Source: Candidatus Hydrogenedentota bacterium | Lineage (GTDB): Bacteria; Hydrogenedentota; Hydrogenedentia; Hydrogenedentales; SLHB01 | Assembly (NCBI GenBank): GCA_003552485.1 | Contig: PUMX01000338.1 | Coordinates: 1 to 5,683, forward strand | Direction of reading: 5' to 3' | Length of the DNA: 5,683 nucleotides | Part shown: one piece after another, positions 1 through 5,683 of the stretch | How positions within the stretch are numbered: the stretch's first letter is position 1 | Layout of the letters: every line of letters starts with the position of its first letter | The notes under the pieces: model-generated | What the model was told of the DNA's origin: nothing | The model's input: only the letters and a program-made list of their open reading frames with translations | Databases searched by the model: none | Position numbers and translations under genes: made by a program

Positions 1-1179
1 CTTCTGGACACGCCGGCGCCGGACGGCGATGAAGTCTATCCGCTGCGAGTGGACGGCCACGAATATGCGCGCCGCGTGCCCGTCCGGATCGACAACACGG
101 ATGGCGCTTACCGCGAACAGTGGCCGGTGCGCATTGAGGTCGACGCATTGCGCGAGACGGCGCCGGATTTCAACCCGAATCATTGCGCGGTGGTCATGGG
201 CGATCGATGGCTCGATTGGTTCGAGTTGCCCCACCAAGTGGATGACTGGGACTTCGACGGGGTCGAGCGGCTCACGTTTATGGCGGATATCCCCGAAGAC
301 GCCGAGGCGCGCTTCTACATCTATTACGAACCCGAAGGCGAACGCGCGGTGGATTTCCCCATGCTGACCAACGCCGTACTCGATAATCCCGGCCACGTGG
401 CCTGGGAATCCGAGTATGCGGGGTACCGGTTCTACACCGGACAGTTCGACACTTTTGGCAAGCACGTCTGGCGCCGCCTGCCCAAGCCAGACCGGTTGGT
501 TTACCCGCTCATCGACGTCAATTACCACGAAGAGCAAGAATGGGGCATGGATACGCTACACGTCGGAACCACCAGCGGTTTGGGCGGCGTCACCTTGTAT
601 GACGGCGATACGGAACACCTCGCCCAGAGCCCGGCCGGTGAGGGCGATGTCGCGTTTGAGCACCGCGTGATTGGAGTCGGTCCGCTGCGTTCCGCCGTTG
701 AGATTGAGATGAGGAATGTTGTGCCCGAGCACTCGGAGGCCGTCGTGTTAATGCGTTGCTACGCCAGCGCGGAACAACAGCACAGCGAGATTCAGGTGCA
801 GCTTCCCGAGGAATTGGCTGGCATGGACGTGGCGCCCGCCATGATGAAACTCGCCGAGGAAGACTACTTCATTGACGAGGCCCTTGGCGTCATCGGATTA
901 TGGGGTTACCAAGGCGACGACATCGGCGAGATTGGTATGGGCTTGATTGCGCCGCCCGGCCAAATCGCGGACGTGGTGGACGCCGAACACGAGCGCCGGT
1001 TTCGTTGCCAGATCGAAGACGGCGTGTTGCGCTATTGGATCATCGGTGAATGGCGCCGCGGCATGCAATATCCCATCACTCCGTCGTTGACCAACTGGCG
1101 GCGGACGCTGAACGAGTTGGCGTCCTTGTTGGACGAACCGCTGCATATGGACGTTGGCGCAGTAGAGGCCGCGGAATAG
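1..1179 (+). CDS. DUF4861-family protein, 5'-truncated by window edge
   Basis: The frame is open from base 1 to the TAG at 1177-1179 (392 visible residues). The true start lies upstream: a GTG at 49 is in frame but has no Shine-Dalgarno sequence before it, and coding-like sequence continues above it. Residues about 21-110 look like a beta-sandwich with a VPVRIDN strand, a LPHQVDDWDFDG segment and a FYIYY strand. After these come the patterns I associate with DUF4861: WESEYAGYRFYTGQFDTFGK (135-154), then YHEEQEWGMDTLHVG followed by a glycine-rich SGLGG (175-196). The rest is beta-rich and acidic, with no membrane segment. DUF4861 proteins have no established activity. They are often found in polysaccharide-degradation loci of Bacteroidota and PVC-like bacteria, and a carbohydrate-related role is only inference. 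Any signal peptide would lie outside the window. The gene converges on the RAM-domain gene and is not in an operon with metH. The family call is by motif recognition alone. Confidence 0.75.
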   Translation, partial: LLDTPAPDGDEVYPLRVDGHEYARRVPVRIDNTDGAYREQWPVRIEVDALRETAPDFNPNHCAVVMGDRWLDWFELPHQVDDWDFDGVERLTFMADIPEDAEARFYIYYEPEGERAVDFPMLTNAVLDNPGHVAWESEYAGYRFYTGQFDTFGKHVWRRLPKPDRLVYPLIDVNYHEEQEWGMDTLHVGTTSGLGGVTLYDGDTEHLAQSPAGEGDVAFEHRVIGVGPLRSAVEIEMRNVVPEHSEAVVLMRCYASAEQQHSEIQVQLPEELAGMDVAPAMMKLAEEDYFIDEALGVIGLWGYQGDDIGEIGMGLIAPPGQIADVVDAEHERRFRCQIEDGVLRYWIIGEWRRGMQYPITPSLTNWRRTLNELASLLDEPLHMDVGAVEAAE

Positions 1180-1227
1180 GCAGCCACTCCGCCCCGGCTA
1201 GCCGATACAGGCAACCAACTGAACGTG

Positions 1228-1268
1228 CGCCCCTCCGGCTTCGGCGAATGTCCGAAACCGGAGGGGCG
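1228..1268. terminator. Shared hairpin between convergent genes (candidate bidirectional terminator)
   Basis: The 17-nt arms at 1228-1244 and 1252-1268 are complementary around a 7-nt loop (1245-1251). The only imperfection is 1239/1257. It is a C-A mismatch in a plus-strand transcript but a G-U wobble in a minus-strand transcript, so the minus RNA folds without a break. The hairpin starts 48 nt after the DUF4861 stop and lies 15 nt beyond the stop of the minus-strand RAM gene. The position fits termination of both genes. Neither side has a proper U-tract; the minus side is only mildly T-rich. Intrinsic termination may therefore be weak, or the hairpin may act as a 3'-end stabiliser. Confidence 0.7.
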
Positions 1269-1283
1269 GGGCGCCTCGCTTAT

Positions 1284-1565
1284 TCAGCCTTCCATTCCGA
1301 GGCCGAACATGCGTTCAAGGTCATATTCGCTGTAGGCGCGGAAGGCAATAACGGTCTGCGTTTTTACAATACCCTCCAGCTTGAGCATGTGATTGGTCAC
1401 GAGTTCAGCCAACTCCTCATTGGTCTTTACCCGCACCACGCTGATCAAATCCCATTCGCCCGCAGTTGAGTACACCTCGGTGACGCCTGGCAACTGTAAC
1501 AGCGCCTGCGCGGTCTCGTTGACGGCGTCACGACGCGCATTAACCAAGACAAAAGCCGTTACCAT
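1284..1565 (-). CDS. Stand-alone Lrp/AsnC ligand-binding (RAM) domain protein
   Basis: This 93-residue protein begins at the ATG complementary to 1563-1565 and ends at a TGA complementary to 1284-1286. It matches the C-terminal ligand-binding half of Lrp/AsnC regulators (AsnC_trans_reg/RAM) and follows the beta-alpha-beta-beta-alpha-beta order: TAFVLVNA (3-10), helix 14-25, VTEVYSTAGEWDLISVVRVK (28-47), helix 49-65, IVKTQTVIAFRAY (66-78). The TAGEWDL turn corresponds to the family's G-x-x-D-L segment between strands 2 and 3, and the tail YDLERMFGLG is seen in other small RAM proteins. The N-terminal helix-turn-helix of full Lrp is absent and the start has a good ribosome site, so this is a natural single-domain form rather than a fragment. 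RAM domains assemble into dimers, octamers or decamers and usually bind amino acids. Alone, it may sense a ligand or co-assemble with a full Lrp encoded elsewhere. It is divergent from metH, with 502 bp between the starts. Ligand and target are unknown. Confidence 0.9.
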   Translation of the reverse strand: MVTAFVLVNARRDAVNETAQALLQLPGVTEVYSTAGEWDLISVVRVKTNEELAELVTNHMLKLEGIVKTQTVIAFRAYSEYDLERMFGLGMEG

Positions 1566-1573
1566 GGATGGAT

Positions 1574-1582
1574 TCCTTTCCC
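1574..1582 (-). promoter_or_regulatory. Ribosome-binding site of the RAM-domain gene
   Basis: On the minus strand this reads GGGAAAGGA. The AGGA core (1574-1577) is 8 nt from the ATG, an ideal spacing. It fixes the start of the 93-residue protein and argues against a lost N-terminal helix-turn-helix upstream. Confidence 0.75.
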
Positions 1583-1603
1583 GTCAAACTGCCCGCGCCA
1601 CAC

Positions 1604-1620
1604 CCAACGGAAACCGTTGG
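1604..1620. repeat. Perfect 17-bp palindrome upstream of RAM gene (7-bp arms, AAA spacer)
   Basis: CCAACGG-AAA-CCGTTGG is perfectly symmetrical in the arms and centred 47 bp upstream of the RAM-gene ATG. It could be a dimeric operator near that gene's promoter or a small hairpin in its leader. The RAM protein has no DNA-binding domain, so direct autoregulation through this site is unlikely without a partner. Confidence 0.5.
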
Positions 1621-1722
1621 CCGCACTCTTCGCTTTGCGCGTGCGCATGTGTCGCGCTGAGTTGGTCTAGTTATGGTTGGCGGTCTTCATTCTTTCCTGC
1701 GTCACCCCCAAAAAGCAAGGAC

Positions 1723-1735
1723 ATTGGCGTCCAAT
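1723..1735. repeat. Short inverted repeat ATTGG-CGT-CCAAT
   Basis: Perfect 5-bp arms with a 3-nt spacer in the middle of the divergent region. Arms this short are expected by chance. It is listed only because its spacing matches the stronger palindromes at 1604-1620 and 1908-1922. Confidence 0.25.
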
Positions 1736-1830
1736 CCGGTGCGGCGTAGCCCGTCAAGATGCCCGCACGCCTGCGCGCCGTGAGAATAATCCGGCGCTCC
1801 ACAATGTTGTACAGACAGAGGACGGGACAA

Positions 1831-1862
1831 CGCACATGGGGCTCAGCTTTACGAAATGTGCG
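1831..1862. promoter_or_regulatory. Inverted repeat CGCACAT-N18-ATGTGCG bracketing the metH -35
   Basis: Perfect 7-bp arms (1831-1837 and 1856-1862) are separated by 18 bp, and the predicted metH -35 (1848-1853) lies inside. Half-site centres are 25 bp apart, a little over two helical turns, so a dimeric or multimeric regulator on one DNA face could cover RNA polymerase contacts. It matches no operator consensus I know. The role as an operator is inference from symmetry and position. Confidence 0.4.
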
Positions 1863-1876
1863 GCATTTAGTATACT
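1848..1876 (+). promoter_or_regulatory. Predicted sigma70-type promoter of metH
   Basis: The -35 TTTACG (1848-1853, 4 of 6 to TTGACA) and -10 TATACT (1871-1876, 5 of 6 to TATAAT) are separated by the optimal 17 bp. Transcription would start near 1883 and give a leader of about 185 nt before the metH ATG. This is the best promoter-like pair I found in the plus-strand intergenic sequence, and it lies in its most AT-rich patch. In a non-proteobacterial host the sigma-factor consensus may differ somewhat. Confidence 0.6.
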
Positions 1877-1907
1877 GATTTCATATCCACTCACTCCGGC
1901 AGAAGCA

Positions 1908-1922
1908 ACGAACTGCGTTCGT
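1908..1922. repeat. Palindrome ACGAAC-TGC-GTTCGT just downstream of metH start point
   Basis: Perfect 6-bp arms and a 3-nt spacer, about +26 to +40 relative to the predicted start near 1883. It could be a downstream operator or a small hairpin at the front of the leader RNA. Chance occurrence cannot be excluded. Confidence 0.4.
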
Positions 1923-1936
1923 AGGCATCAGGTCCT

Positions 1937-1995
1937 CGCGCAGCACGCACGCATCCAGCGGCCGCCAGGCCAGGATTCGGTGGCAATGCTGCGCG
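1937..1995 (+). promoter_or_regulatory. Foldable metH leader: 9-bp outer helix with nested hairpin
   Basis: CGCGCAGCA (1937-1945) pairs perfectly with TGCTGCGCG (1987-1995). Inside it, GCCGCC (1961-1966) pairs with GGTGGC (1979-1984) with one G-U pair and a 12-nt loop that contains an AGGA. This gives a two-tier structure ending 72 nt before the metH ATG. MetH genes are often controlled by cobalamin or SAM/SAH riboswitches. I looked for their hallmark boxes and did not recognise any, so this is at most an uncharacterised structured leader. Confidence 0.35.
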
Positions 1996-2048
1996 CAGTT
2001 ATTATGTCACCCGCCTATTTTCCAGACCAGCCCCGAACGCAAAACCAT

Positions 2049-2053
2049 AGAGG
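2049..2053 (+). promoter_or_regulatory. Weak, distant ribosome site of metH
   Basis: AGAGG is the only purine-rich Shine-Dalgarno-like motif close to the start, but it is 14 nt from the ATG, longer than usual. The start itself is secure. Between the upstream in-frame stop (TGA at 1876-1878) and 2068 the frame has no ATG, GTG or TTG. The next in-frame Met falls inside the conserved DGGMGT motif. Initiation may be inefficient or regulated. Confidence 0.4.
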
Positions 2054-2067
2054 CGCTTTTCAACGTC

Positions 2068-5683
<3,616 letters not shown>

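Larger units (their letters stand above)
1566..2067. other. Divergent intergenic region between RAM gene and metH
   Basis: About 500 bp separate the two divergent starts. I find no convincing gene in it. The long plus-strand open frame (1677-2081) has no recognisable domain, runs through the promoter and overlaps the metH start. Contents by position: the RAM ribosome site (1574-1582), a 17-bp palindrome (1604-1620), a weak palindrome (1723-1735), a 7-bp inverted repeat around the metH -35 (1831-1862), a sigma70-type promoter (1848-1876), a palindrome (1908-1922), and a leader helix (1937-1995). Between about 1621 and 1830 I see nothing else definable. No clear minus-strand promoter for the RAM gene stands out. 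Confidence 0.7.

Noticed and set aside
49..51. GTG as the true start of the DUF4861 gene
   Set aside because: The frame is open to the window edge and there is no Shine-Dalgarno upstream; a truncated gene is the better reading.
1050..1469. 139-codon plus-strand open frame
   Set aside because: It overlaps the end of the DUF4861 gene, crosses the hairpin and continues antisense to the RAM gene; no protein family is recognisable.
1883..2067. Cobalamin, SAM-I, SAM-II or SAH riboswitch upstream of metH
   Set aside because: Expected for the gene, but I could not find the B12-box or the core motifs of these classes by eye; a covariance search would settle it.

Overview
The window is ordinary bacterial chromosome, fairly GC-rich, with no mobile element, CRISPR array, tRNA or rRNA that I can see. 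It has three genes. The combination of a DUF4861 protein, a free-standing Lrp/AsnC ligand-binding domain and a divergent single-chain MetH suggests an uncultured lineage near Planctomycetota/PVC or Hydrogenedentota. That placement is an inference from gene style, not a proven one.

Layout. Bases 1-1179 (+) are the 3' part of a DUF4861-type beta-rich protein whose start lies outside the window. It converges on a small gene on the minus strand (1565 down to 1284) encoding a stand-alone Lrp/AsnC-type RAM (ligand-sensing) domain. A strong 17-bp hairpin at 1228-1268 sits between the two stop codons. An intergenic region of about 500 bp (1566-2067) follows. It holds several short perfect inverted repeats, a good sigma70-type promoter (TTTACG, 17 bp, TATACT) and a leader of roughly 185 nt that can fold. 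From 2068 to the window end (+) runs one uninterrupted reading frame of 1205 codons. This is cobalamin-dependent methionine synthase, MetH, with all five expected modules: homocysteine, pterin, B12 cap, B12 and AdoMet reactivation. The frame leaves the window probably only a few to about 20 codons before its stop.

How they relate. MetH makes methionine from homocysteine and methyltetrahydrofolate. The divergently transcribed RAM protein is of a kind that usually senses amino acids, so a methionine or one-carbon link is conceivable but unproven, and it has no DNA-binding domain of its own. The DUF4861 gene looks like an unrelated neighbour. The points most worth a second look are the non-canonical MetH, with its Hcy-domain insertion, replaced pterin motifs and compact activation domain, and its promoter and leader. 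No riboswitch of a class I know is recognisable in that leader. I do not see a clearly new multi-gene system here.
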